This document shows positions 37,737-45,172 of a DNA stretch of 64,000 nucleotides, in pieces. The stretch is from Bacteroidota bacterium (GTDB lineage: Bacteria > Bacteroidota > Bacteroidia > SXHM01). Each line of letters opens with the position of its first letter. The stretch's first letter is position 1. The stretch spans positions 1 to 64,000 of the forward strand of contig CANKAM010000016.1 in assembly GCA_947479755.1 (NCBI GenBank). The letters are read 5' to 3'. The position numbers and the translations under genes are program-made. The notes below the pieces were generated by a model. The model did no database searches and had not been told where the DNA came from. It saw only the letters and a list, made by a program, of their open reading frames with translations.

Positions 37737-37782
37737 TGCCCAGTCTACCATCCCGATAGCTATCGGGACCGCCATCTGGGCA
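37737..37782 (-). pseudogene. 5'-half relic of tRNA-Leu with internal deletion and an 18-bp palindrome
   Basis: Minus-strand order: GCCCAGATGGCGG (identical to the tRNA 5' end), then TCCCGATAGCTATCGGGA (37751-37768) where the intact gene has AAT in the D loop, then TGGTAGAC, then a jump to CTGGGCA, which resembles the tRNA 3' acceptor strand. TGCCCAG and CTGGGCA pair as a 7-bp outer stem. It lies 14 bases upstream of the intact tRNA. Confidence 0.85.
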
Positions 37783-37812
37783 AAAAGCGGGGTGCGAAAA
37801 TAGTTAAATGTT

Positions 37813-37842
37813 TTTGACGTGCAAACTCTTTTACTACGTTTG
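37813..37842 (+). promoter_or_regulatory. consensus promoter abutting the biotin-carrier gene start
   Basis: TTTG (37813-37816) and TACGTTTG (37835-37842) are 18 bases apart, an exact -33/-7 match. The -7 box ends only 4 bases before the ATG, which implies a leaderless or near-leaderless mRNA. Confidence 0.75.
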
Positions 37843-37846
37843 CAAC

Positions 37847-38365
37847 ATGGAAGAATTATTTAAAGCCAAAATAAACAACGGAAAAGAAACCGAAGTTGTA
37901 TTCACGGACAAAAGAAGGAAGTCAGGCTCTTTTAATGGAGAGGGATTTACGTGGGATATGATTGAGGTGAAGAAAAATATGTTCCATATTATTTCGGGGA
38001 CAAAATCATTTACTGCTGAAGTGGTGAAAGCTGATTTGACTGCAAAAGCCTTTACCATTCTGGTAAACGGGCATAAATACAACGTAGATGTAAAGGATAA
38101 GTTTGATGCGCTGTTGCATGAGCTGGGAATGGATAAGTTGGCTGCTGCAGGTGTGCAGGAAGTAAAAGCTCCTATGCCTGGAATGGTTCTTAATATTAAT
38201 GTTGCCGCAGGTGATGAAGTGAAGAAAGGAGATGCGCTGTTAGTTTTGGAGGCCATGAAAATGGAGAACATTATTAAATCGCCACGCGATGGAAAAGTAA
38301 AAACTATTAAGGCCGTGCAAGGATCTGCGGTGGAGAAAAACCAGTCGCTGGTTGTATTTGAATAA
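37847..38365 (+). CDS. biotin/lipoyl-attachment carrier protein (BCCP-like)
   Basis: The 172-residue protein ends in a biotinyl domain (about residues 105-172) with VKAPMPGMVLNI and the biotinylation motif LEAMKMEN, target Lys138. The first 100 residues are a BT-domain-like beta region as in the carrier parts of acyl-CoA (propionyl/acetyl) or pyruvate carboxylases. It would carry carboxyl groups between a biotin carboxylase and a carboxyltransferase, neither of which is nearby. I start it at ATG 37847 (MEELFKAKIN), since an upstream ATG at 37808 would translate across the promoter. Confidence 0.87.
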   Translation: MEELFKAKINNGKETEVVFTDKRRKSGSFNGEGFTWDMIEVKKNMFHIISGTKSFTAEVVKADLTAKAFTILVNGHKYNVDVKDKFDALLHELGMDKLAAAGVQEVKAPMPGMVLNINVAAGDEVKKGDALLVLEAMKMENIIKSPRDGKVKTIKAVQGSAVEKNQSLVVFE

Positions 38366-38370
38366 AGGAT

Positions 38371-38398
38371 TAACCGCAAAGACGCGAAGGCGCAAAGA
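38371..38398. repeat. fragment of the CGCAAAG...GGCGCAAAG intergenic repeat
   Basis: AACCGCAAAGACGCGAAGGCGCAAAG follows the biotin carrier stop codon. Similar words are at 11455-11509 and 45142-45169. Only one arm is present here. Confidence 0.6.
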
Positions 38399-38426
38399 AA
38401 ATAAAAAAGAAAATTAGTGGCTGAAA

Positions 38427-39350
38427 TTAAACCAGCGAAATATCAAACTGCACCAGATCAACAAACTCCTGAACTCGATTGTCTACTTCATCTTGTGAAA
38501 GATCAATTAAGCTTTCTGTTCCGAATTTTTCAACGCAGAAAGAGGCCATTGCTGAACCGAAAATTATTCCGCGCTTCATGTTTTCGAAAGAGATGTCTTT
38601 TGTTTGGGCAAGGAAACCAATGAAGCCTCCTGCGAAGCTGTCGCCTGCACCGGTTGGGTCGAAGACATCTTCGAGAGGAAGTGCGGGAGCGAAGAACACA
38701 TTCTCTTTGTTGAACAATAATGCTCCGTGTTCGCCTTTTTTAATGACTAAATATTTTGGTCCTAATTCCAGAATTTTTTGTGCTGCTTTTACTAATGAAT
38801 ATTCGCCTGAAAGTTGACGGGCTTCTGCATCGTTGATGGTAAGCACATCCACTTTAGCGATGGTTTTAAGAAGGTCTTCCATAGCAATGTCCATCCAGAA
38901 ATTCATGGTGTCCATTACAATAAGTTTGGGGCGGACAGGCAATTGGTCGATGACTGCCATTTGTATGCGGGGCATCAGGTTTCCGAGCATGAGGAAGTCG
39001 CAGTTTTTGTAACTTTCGGGAACTACGGGATGGAAATCGGCCAGCACATTGAGGTCGGTTATTAATGTGTCGCGGGTATTCATATCGTTGTGGTATTTGC
39101 CTGACCAGAAGAATGTTTTTTCGCCTTGTTTTATTTGCAGGCCTTGGGTATTGATGCCACGGGAATTCATCATGGTTATGGTTTCCTGCGGAAAATCATC
39201 ACCTACCACGGAAACGAGGTTTATGTTTTTGGTGAAATAAGATGCGGCAAGGCCGGCATAGGTAGCTGCGCCACCAATTATTTTATCGGTTTTGCCGAAA
39301 GGGGTTTCGATTGCATCAAAGGCTACGGTGCCGACTACTAATAAACTCAT
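38427..39350 (-). CDS. PfkB-family carbohydrate/nucleoside kinase
   Basis: The 307-residue ribokinase-like protein has the N-terminal GGAATYAGLAASYF segment (sugar-binding di-glycine) and the C-terminal PfkB signature DPTGAGDSFAGGFIGFL, where the Asp of GAGD is the catalytic base. It phosphorylates a sugar, nucleoside or related alcohol with ATP; the exact substrate cannot be read. It is an isolated gene convergent with the biotin carrier gene. A TAGCTTTG box lies about 25 bases upstream of the ATG. Confidence 0.88.
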   Translation of the reverse strand: MSLLVVGTVAFDAIETPFGKTDKIIGGAATYAGLAASYFTKNINLVSVVGDDFPQETITMMNSRGINTQGLQIKQGEKTFFWSGKYHNDMNTRDTLITDLNVLADFHPVVPESYKNCDFLMLGNLMPRIQMAVIDQLPVRPKLIVMDTMNFWMDIAMEDLLKTIAKVDVLTINDAEARQLSGEYSLVKAAQKILELGPKYLVIKKGEHGALLFNKENVFFAPALPLEDVFDPTGAGDSFAGGFIGFLAQTKDISFENMKRGIIFGSAMASFCVEKFGTESLIDLSQDEVDNRVQEFVDLVQFDISLV

Positions 39351-39513
39351 GATTTTATTTTTTAAAAAGCGGGCAAAGCTAAATAAAAAAGGTATTGCGG
39401 ATTAGCAGACTTGTAGTTGAAAGCGAATAGAGGCGGAAGGATGAAGCACCAGTTGGTGGTTTTCAAATGATATTATCACATAAATCCTATTTTTGCCGCG
39501 CACAAAACAGAAG

Positions 39514-40587
39514 ATGGCAAAATTTCACACACTAAAAGTAGCAGAGGTAAGGCGCGAAACGGCTGAAGCAGTTTCGATTGCGTTTGATATTCCGGAGGCG
39601 GCTAAAGCCGAGTATAGTTACATACAGGGGCAATACGTTACGCTGAAAATAAAACTGAACGGTGAGGAAGTAAGGCGCTCGTATTCGGTTTGCAGCAGCC
39701 CTTTGGCAAATGAGCCTATGCGTGTGGCGGTGAAACAGGTGAAAGACGGAAGAATGTCGACCTACCTGAACACGCAACTGAAAGCGGGTGATATGCTGGA
39801 GGTGATGACGCCTATGGGAAGTTTCCATAGCGCGATGAATGCGGGTAACAAAAAGAATTATGTATTGTTTGCAGGCGGAAGCGGTATAACGCCCATGCTT
39901 TCGATTATAAAAACAGTGTTGATTGCCGAGCCGAAAAGCACCTTGGTTTTGCTTTACGGAAACAGGGATGAGGCTTCGATTATTTTTAAAGCGGAGCTGG
40001 AAAAAATTGTAGCAGACAATAAAGACAGAGTAAAAATGGTGCATGTGCTGGAACATTCTCCGAAAGTGGAAGGCAGTTTATTCCGCGGAATTATGCTTCC
40101 CGAAAAAGTGAAGGCCCTGATTGAAAATTATGTGGGGCTTAATTTGGATAACGAGTTTTTTATCTGCGGTCCCGGCCCGATGATGCGCAATGTGGAGAGC
40201 ACATTGATTGAATTGAAAATTGAAAAACAACGCATACACCTTGAATATTTTACAGTATATGTTGATGCCGGAAAAGCGCAGCCTGTAGTAGAAATACCTA
40301 CTATAGAAAGCAGCGTAACGGTGATTATGGACGGAGAAGAAACTACGTTTGAACTTTCTTCAAAAGGGAAATCAATATTGGATGCGGCTATGGATGCAGG
40401 AGTTGATGTACCGTTCTCGTGCAAGGGAGCGGTATGCTGCACCTGCAAAGCAAAAGTGCTGGAAGGCAAAATTCAGATGGATAAGAATTATGCGCTGACT
40501 GACCAGGAAGTGGCGGAAGGATATATTCTTACTTGTCAGGCTCACCCGCTTACGGAGAAGGTGGTGGTGGATTATGATGTGGTGTAG
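39514..40587 (+). CDS. ferredoxin-NADP+-reductase-type flavoprotein with C-terminal 2Fe-2S domain (PaaE-like)
   Basis: The 357-residue electron-transfer protein joins three modules. An FAD-binding barrel (residues 1-105; RRSYSVCSSP) and an NAD(P)-binding domain (about 106-235; FAGGSGITPMLSII, FICGPGPMM) are followed by a plant-type 2Fe-2S ferredoxin domain (about 265-357) with cysteines in FSCKGAVCCTCKAKV and LTCQAHP. This is the layout of PaaE, the reductase of phenylacetyl-CoA epoxidase, and of related oxygenase reductases. No paaABCD genes are nearby, so a general reductase role is as likely. I start it at ATG 39514 (MAKFHTLKV); TATTTTTG at 39488-39495 is the probable -7 box. Confidence 0.9.
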   Translation: MAKFHTLKVAEVRRETAEAVSIAFDIPEAAKAEYSYIQGQYVTLKIKLNGEEVRRSYSVCSSPLANEPMRVAVKQVKDGRMSTYLNTQLKAGDMLEVMTPMGSFHSAMNAGNKKNYVLFAGGSGITPMLSIIKTVLIAEPKSTLVLLYGNRDEASIIFKAELEKIVADNKDRVKMVHVLEHSPKVEGSLFRGIMLPEKVKALIENYVGLNLDNEFFICGPGPMMRNVESTLIELKIEKQRIHLEYFTVYVDAGKAQPVVEIPTIESSVTVIMDGEETTFELSSKGKSILDAAMDAGVDVPFSCKGAVCCTCKAKVLEGKIQMDKNYALTDQEVAEGYILTCQAHPLTEKVVVDYDVV

Positions 40588-40590
40588 TTT

Positions 40591-40691
40591 CGTCATTGCG
40601 AGGGAGGAACGACCGAAGCAATCTTATAAATTGAACAACCAAACATTATAAAGAGATTGCTTCGTCCGCCTGAGGCGGACTCGCAATGACG
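40591..40691. repeat. 101-bp intergenic inverted repeat with a palindrome in one arm
   Basis: Outer arms CGTCATTGCGA / TCGCAATGACG and inner arms GAAGCAATCT / AGATTGCTTC pair perfectly. Between them the left arm has GGGAGGAACGACC, while the right arm has the self-complementary GTCCGCCTGAGGCGGAC (40664-40680). The TSUP gene starts 11 bases after its right end. Confidence 0.88.
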
Positions 40692-40701
40692 CTAAACAAT
40701 C

Positions 40702-41472
40702 ATGGATTACCTAATCATTTGCATCGTTGCTTTTCTTGCCTCAGGACTGACTTTCTTTTCTGGTTTTGGGTTGGGAACTATTCTGCTTCCTGCCTTTGCG
40801 ATTTTCTTTCCGCTTGAAACGGCTATCAGTATTACGGCTGTTGTGCATTTCCTCAACAACCTGTTTAAACTCACGCTTACTGCAAAGAATGCCAATGCAG
40901 GTGTGGTGGTTAAATTCGGAATTCCCTCTATGATAGCAGCAATAGGTGGCGCCTTGTTACTTACCTATATGATACATGTTGCTCCGCTTTACAGTTACGA
41001 GCTTGGCGGAAAAAATTACGATGTGGTTTTGGTAAAACTTATCATCGCAACGCTGATGATTTTATTTGCGCTATTGGATTTAATTCCCGCACTTTCAAAA
41101 ATTACCTTCGGTGAAAAGTTCATGATTACCGGAGGATTGTTCAGCGGTTTCTTTGGCGGGTTGTCAGGACATCAGGGAGCGTTGCGTTCTATGTTTCTGA
41201 TACGTTCGGGCTTAAGCAAAGAGAGTTTTATCGCTACAGGAATTGTGATTGCCTGCATGGTGGATGTGTCTCGTCTCGCGATATACGGAACCAATAATTT
41301 CGGAATTACACAGAGTGAATATGGCATTATTGCAGCAGGGACAGTAAGTGCATTTGCAGGCGCTTATCTTGGAAATAAATTAGTAAAAAAGGTTACGCTG
41401 AAATTTATGCAACTCTTTGTTGCAGTGATGCTGATTGTGTTTGCTGTTTTGCTCGGCTCGGGAATTATTTAA
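40702..41472 (+). CDS. TauE/SafE (TSUP) family membrane permease
   Basis: The 256-residue protein has about eight membrane helices and the two TSUP repeats. The family pattern GFGLGTILLPAFAIFFPLETAI near residue 20 and GGLFSGFFGGLSGHQGALRSMFL near 145 are clear. TSUP proteins move sulfite, sulfonates or other small organic anions across the inner membrane; no sulfur-metabolism gene is nearby to fix the substrate. It follows a dispersed repeat and converges on the LysE gene, with another repeat between. Confidence 0.87.
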   Translation: MDYLIICIVAFLASGLTFFSGFGLGTILLPAFAIFFPLETAISITAVVHFLNNLFKLTLTAKNANAGVVVKFGIPSMIAAIGGALLLTYMIHVAPLYSYELGGKNYDVVLVKLIIATLMILFALLDLIPALSKITFGEKFMITGGLFSGFFGGLSGHQGALRSMFLIRSGLSKESFIATGIVIACMVDVSRLAIYGTNNFGITQSEYGIIAAGTVSAFAGAYLGNKLVKKVTLKFMQLFVAVMLIVFAVLLGSGII

Positions 41473-41476
41473 TAAA

Positions 41477-41538
41477 CGTCATGCTGAACTTGTTTCAGCA
41501 TCTCAACAACAAGACCCTGAAACAAGTTCAGGGTGACG
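41477..41538. repeat. dispersed double-hairpin repeat, copy 2
   Basis: CGTCATGCTGAACTTG...CAGCATCT, an 11-base spacer, then AGACCCTGAA...CAGGGTGACG. Each half is a local hairpin. It lies between the convergent TSUP and LysE genes. Confidence 0.88.
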
Positions 41539-41556
41539 GAACACAATTTATTTCAG

Positions 41557-42165
41557 TTAGCAGAAGGCAACGTAGAACAACCGCAGTCCCAACAAGACAA
41601 GGGCAGCTCCTATTATTTTGTAGAGCACAAAAAGTATTTCGGGCTTTAAGATGTTTTTGATTTTGGCAGCAAGAAAAACCTTTGTGATGTCGGTACTGAA
41701 GATGGCAAGCAAAGTTCCGGAAAGGTAAATGCCGAGGTTTTTATCAAAACCGTGTCTGTCGCCCGCTACTTTTATAATGCCTATCCACACCGCAAACACA
41801 AAAGGGTTTACAAAATTGACAAGAAAACCTTTGGTAAAAAAACCGATGTAGTGCTTTGTGTTCAGTTGAATTGTTTCTGCTTCCGGTTTTTTCTTCTTCA
41901 GAAAATAGCGGACACCAAGTGCTATGAGAACTACTCCGCCAACAATGGCCAGATAGAACCTGCTCTCATCTGTTTTCAGATAAACCGAAGCACCGAAAAC
42001 GCAAAGGATTACAGCAAGTATATCGCTGACAATAATTCCAAGTGCAACTAAGCTGCCTGCAATAACACCATGCTGCAAAGATGTTTTCAGTAAGGTAAAA
42101 AACACAGGACCGATAAGGATCATCAGGGCAAGACCGACTAAAAAACCATCTAAGAAAACAGGCAT
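41557..42165 (-). CDS. LysE/RhtB-family exporter
   Basis: The 202-residue inner-membrane protein has six predicted helices and the LysE pattern: FLVGLALMILIGPVFFTLLKTSL at the N-terminus and KGFLVNFVNPFVFAVWIGII near residue 112. Family members export amino acids such as lysine, threonine, homoserine lactones or leucine. Substrate is not predictable. A double-hairpin repeat lies immediately upstream and another just downstream, so it is an isolated unit. Confidence 0.88.
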   Translation of the reverse strand: MPVFLDGFLVGLALMILIGPVFFTLLKTSLQHGVIAGSLVALGIIVSDILAVILCVFGASVYLKTDESRFYLAIVGGVVLIALGVRYFLKKKKPEAETIQLNTKHYIGFFTKGFLVNFVNPFVFAVWIGIIKVAGDRHGFDKNLGIYLSGTLLAIFSTDITKVFLAAKIKNILKPEILFVLYKIIGAALVLLGLRLFYVAFC

Positions 42166-42177
42166 ATAATTTTAATT

Positions 42178-42239
42178 CGTCATGCTGAACTTGTTTCAGC
42201 ATCTTTATGTTGAGACCCTGAAACAAGTTCAGGGTGACG
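42178..42239. repeat. dispersed double-hairpin repeat, copy 3
   Basis: Same two hairpins as copy 2 with a different spacer (TTATGTTG). It occupies the whole gap between the desaturase-like stop codon and the LysE start. Confidence 0.88.
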
Positions 42240-43781
42240 TTACATATTTTTATTTACTAATTCAGTTTTCTCCTTCTGTGCAATTTTCTCTAACAAATAA
42301 TCCAATCCAAGTATTTCGGAACAGGTTACAAAGGCACTTACTGTTACCCCTAACACTCCGTGAAAATGCAAATTCTGTCCGGTAAAAAAAAGATTTTTTA
42401 CTTTGGTTCTGGCAGGAACAAGTGTTTTCAAAGGGTCATAACAATCCTTCACAATTCCATACATGGAGCCACCAGGAGAAGCAATGTAATCACGATACGT
42501 AAGGGGAGTTGAACTGTAATACGATTTTATATTCTCACGTATTCGGGGAAATTTTTTCTCCAGTTCATCAATAAGAATTTCCGATTTTGCACGTTTAAAT
42601 TCTTCATACTCCTCTCCGCGAAAATCAGGATGTGCAACGGTGCTGGAAGTATTTTCCCATTGTTTGACTTCATCGTATTTCATGTAAGTAAGCACAGCCA
42701 TTCCTTCTGCATACTTACCGGGCTTCAAACCTGCAACCATAAAGGTTCCGTAACTCAAAGGCCACTCACCTGGCTTGTAATCAACAGGCGCCCACACATC
42801 GTTGTTTTTAAAATGGTAGTAATTATGGTTAATATAGTTGACCGTATTTTCTTTAAAAACGAGATATAACGTAAATGCAGAAGCGGAATTTTGTAACGAT
42901 TTAAATCGCGTGTGGTAGGACTTTCTGATCTTGCCGGGCTCAAGTAAATCAAGCGTTACCGAAGGATGAGCGTTTGAAATAAATTGTTTTGCTTGAATTG
43001 TTTTTCCGTTTGTAAGTTCAGCATAACGCAAATCTTCTCCTTCAAATTTCAGTTGCTTTACTTCACTGCGTTTAAAAATATCTCCACCAAACTTTCGGAT
43101 ATTTTTTTCAATCAGTTTTGCAATCTGCGAGCCACCGCCAACACAACGCCATGCACTTTCTATATAACTATTCAGAACTAATGCGTGAATATAAAAGGGA
43201 GTCTTCTCCCCTATTCCTGCATACAATAAATTGGTTCCGGCCAATACATTTCTGAGTTTTTCATTAGTTGTAATTGATGCTATAAATGTCTTGGCATTGG
43301 TTTGCAGTAATTCAGAATCGGAATGATAGCTTTCGCCATTTTGCAGATTATATAAGGGAAAGCGGGTGCAAACCCTTTTTATTTCATCGCAGTATTTCCT
43401 GATGCTTTTTTCTTCATCCGGAAATTTTTCAGACAGAACACGAATGAAATTTTCATAGCCCTGTGCATATGGATACTCATTGTTATCTCCGTCAAACGTT
43501 ACAATGTCAAACCCGTTTTCATCCATCTTCTCCAATTTCAGCTTATCCATAATGCCGAAATAGTTGAAGAAACGATTCAGATTTTCACCTTCACCCAAAC
43601 CACCGAGGTAATGAACACCGGTATCAAAAATAACCCGGTCGCGGACAAAGGTTTGCAGGTTGCCACCAATTTGCTGGTTCTTTTCCAACACACAAACTTT
43701 ATAGCCTTCTTCAGCAAGAATATTGGCGCAAAGCAAGCCTCCCAGCCCGCTACCGATTATGATAACATCGTATTCCTGCAT
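42240..43781 (-). CDS. FAD-dependent phytoene-desaturase / retinol-saturase-like oxidoreductase
   Basis: The 513-residue protein starts with the dinucleotide-binding motif IIGSGLGGLLCANILAEEGYKVCVLEKN. It has the amine-oxidase/CrtI-family C-terminal segment NLFFTGQNLHFHGVLGVTVSAFVT. The region SPGGSMYGIVKDCYDP resembles the CrtI/CrtN and retinol-saturase subgroup, which works on isoprenoid double bonds. The substrate is unknown, and no crtB or other carotenoid gene is present. Its ATG follows the hemL stop by 7 bases on the same strand, so hemL and this gene form a pair. Confidence 0.85.
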   Translation of the reverse strand: MQEYDVIIIGSGLGGLLCANILAEEGYKVCVLEKNQQIGGNLQTFVRDRVIFDTGVHYLGGLGEGENLNRFFNYFGIMDKLKLEKMDENGFDIVTFDGDNNEYPYAQGYENFIRVLSEKFPDEEKSIRKYCDEIKRVCTRFPLYNLQNGESYHSDSELLQTNAKTFIASITTNEKLRNVLAGTNLLYAGIGEKTPFYIHALVLNSYIESAWRCVGGGSQIAKLIEKNIRKFGGDIFKRSEVKQLKFEGEDLRYAELTNGKTIQAKQFISNAHPSVTLDLLEPGKIRKSYHTRFKSLQNSASAFTLYLVFKENTVNYINHNYYHFKNNDVWAPVDYKPGEWPLSYGTFMVAGLKPGKYAEGMAVLTYMKYDEVKQWENTSSTVAHPDFRGEEYEEFKRAKSEILIDELEKKFPRIRENIKSYYSSTPLTYRDYIASPGGSMYGIVKDCYDPLKTLVPARTKVKNLFFTGQNLHFHGVLGVTVSAFVTCSEILGLDYLLEKIAQKEKTELVNKNM

Positions 43782-43788
43782 AGTAATT

Positions 43789-45084
43789 TTATTGCGCGAA
43801 AACCTTATCTAAAGCATTACACATTGCCACAATTGTTTTATCAATGTCCGCTTCGGTATGCGCTTCAGAAATAAAACCAACTTCATAACCTGACGGTCCG
43901 AGGTAAATACCCATCTCCAATAATTCAGCATGAAGCAATCTGAATTTACTCATGCTTGAAGCATCAATATCATCGGCACTCCTGATGTTTTCAAGTTCGG
44001 TAAAGGCAATCCAGAAAATCGAAGCAATGTTGAACATTCTGAATGTATAGCCTTTAGAATGAGCATGCGTTTCAACAGCTGTGCAGAGCTTTTTTGTTTT
44101 AGTTTCAAGCGAAGAATAAAAGTCACTCTTTAAACATTCTGTCAATTGTGCAATTCCTGCAGCCATAGCAACCGGGTTTCCCGATAATGTTCCTGCCTGG
44201 TAAACATCACCATCAGGAGAAATTTTTGCCATGATCTCTTTGCTTGCACCATACATTCCGACAGGCAAACCCCCACCGATTATTTTTCCATAAGTGATGA
44301 TGTCGGGTTGAATTCCGTAATAGCCGGCAGCACCTTCAAAGCCTACCCTAAAGCCTGAAATCACTTCATCAAAATGCAGAAGTGTTTTATTTTCGGTGCA
44401 GATAGTTCTGAGTTGTTGCAGGTATTCCTTGGTTTGTAACAACAAACCGTTGTTAGCGGGAACAGGCTCAATAATTACAGCCGCAATCTGATCTTTAAAT
44501 TCTTCAAATGCTTTTTTGAGTGCGTCCAAATTGTTCAAGGGAACAACAATGGTATCATTCACAAATGATTCAGGAACACCGGCAGAAGAACTTGTTCCAA
44601 ACGTAACTAAACCGGAACCTGCTTTCACCAGCATTGAATCAACATGTCCGTGATAACAACCTTCAAACTTTAAAATCTTGTTTCTACCGGTAAAACCTCG
44701 TGCAAGACGGATGGCACTCATTACCGCTTCTGTTCCTGAACTTACGAATCTGATTTTCTGAATGAATTTATTATTGGATAAAATCAATTCCGCCAGTTCA
44801 TTTTCTTTCTCTGTTGGCGCACCGAATGAAGTTCCGTTCTGAACGGCATCAATTACCGCATTTCTGACTTTTGAATTATTATGCCCTAATATCAATGGTC
44901 CCCATGAGCAACAGAAATCAATAAATTCATTTCCATCAGCATCCCAGATGTGACTGCCATTGCCTTTTTGTATAAACAGCGGAGTTCCGCCCACCGAGCG
45001 AAAGGCACGTACCGGAGAATTTACTCCACCGGGGAAATACTGCTTCGCCCTTTCAAATAATTGTTCTGATTTTTCTCTTTTCAT
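43789..45084 (-). CDS. hemL: glutamate-1-semialdehyde 2,1-aminomutase
   Basis: The 431-residue PLP enzyme makes 5-aminolevulinate from glutamate-1-semialdehyde, the C5 route to haem. Marks are FPGGVNSPVRAFRSVGGTP near the N-terminus, SSGTEAVMSAIRLARGFTGR near 116, FDEVISGFR near 238, and the PLP lysine in TYGKIIGGGLPVGMYG near 263. It is complete. It is the first gene of a pair with the desaturase-like enzyme and is divergent from kynU, with which it shares an 88-base promoter region. Confidence 0.95.
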   Translation of the reverse strand: MKREKSEQLFERAKQYFPGGVNSPVRAFRSVGGTPLFIQKGNGSHIWDADGNEFIDFCCSWGPLILGHNNSKVRNAVIDAVQNGTSFGAPTEKENELAELILSNNKFIQKIRFVSSGTEAVMSAIRLARGFTGRNKILKFEGCYHGHVDSMLVKAGSGLVTFGTSSSAGVPESFVNDTIVVPLNNLDALKKAFEEFKDQIAAVIIEPVPANNGLLLQTKEYLQQLRTICTENKTLLHFDEVISGFRVGFEGAAGYYGIQPDIITYGKIIGGGLPVGMYGASKEIMAKISPDGDVYQAGTLSGNPVAMAAGIAQLTECLKSDFYSSLETKTKKLCTAVETHAHSKGYTFRMFNIASIFWIAFTELENIRSADDIDASSMSKFRLLHAELLEMGIYLGPSGYEVGFISEAHTEADIDKTIVAMCNALDKVFAQ

Positions 45085-45098
45085 ACCTGCAAAATTGC

Positions 45099-45128
45099 TT
45101 TGCGAATATAGGGTAATTTATACCTTTG
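45099..45128 (+). promoter_or_regulatory. promoter of kynU
   Basis: TTTG (45099-45102) and TACCTTTG (45121-45128) with an 18-base spacer match the -33/-7 consensus. The ATG is at 45173, after a repeat fragment. Confidence 0.75.
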
Positions 45129-45141
45129 GGCACGAGTAAAA

Positions 45142-45169
45142 TTTCACGCAAAGGCGCAAAGGCGCAAAG
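45142..45169. repeat. fragment of the CGCAAAGGCGCAAAG repeat in the kynU leader
   Basis: TTTCACGCAAAGGCGCAAAGG continues to CGCAAAG just before the kynU ATG, so the repeat forms most of the predicted 5' leader of the mRNA. Confidence 0.6.
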
Positions 45170-45172
45170 AAT

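Noticed and set aside
37306-37817. Longer protein frames running through the tRNA-Leu and its terminator, including a 124-residue version of the GIY-YIG protein
   Set aside because: The extra residues are translated tRNA and hairpin sequence. The GIY-YIG domain begins at the ATG at 37593.
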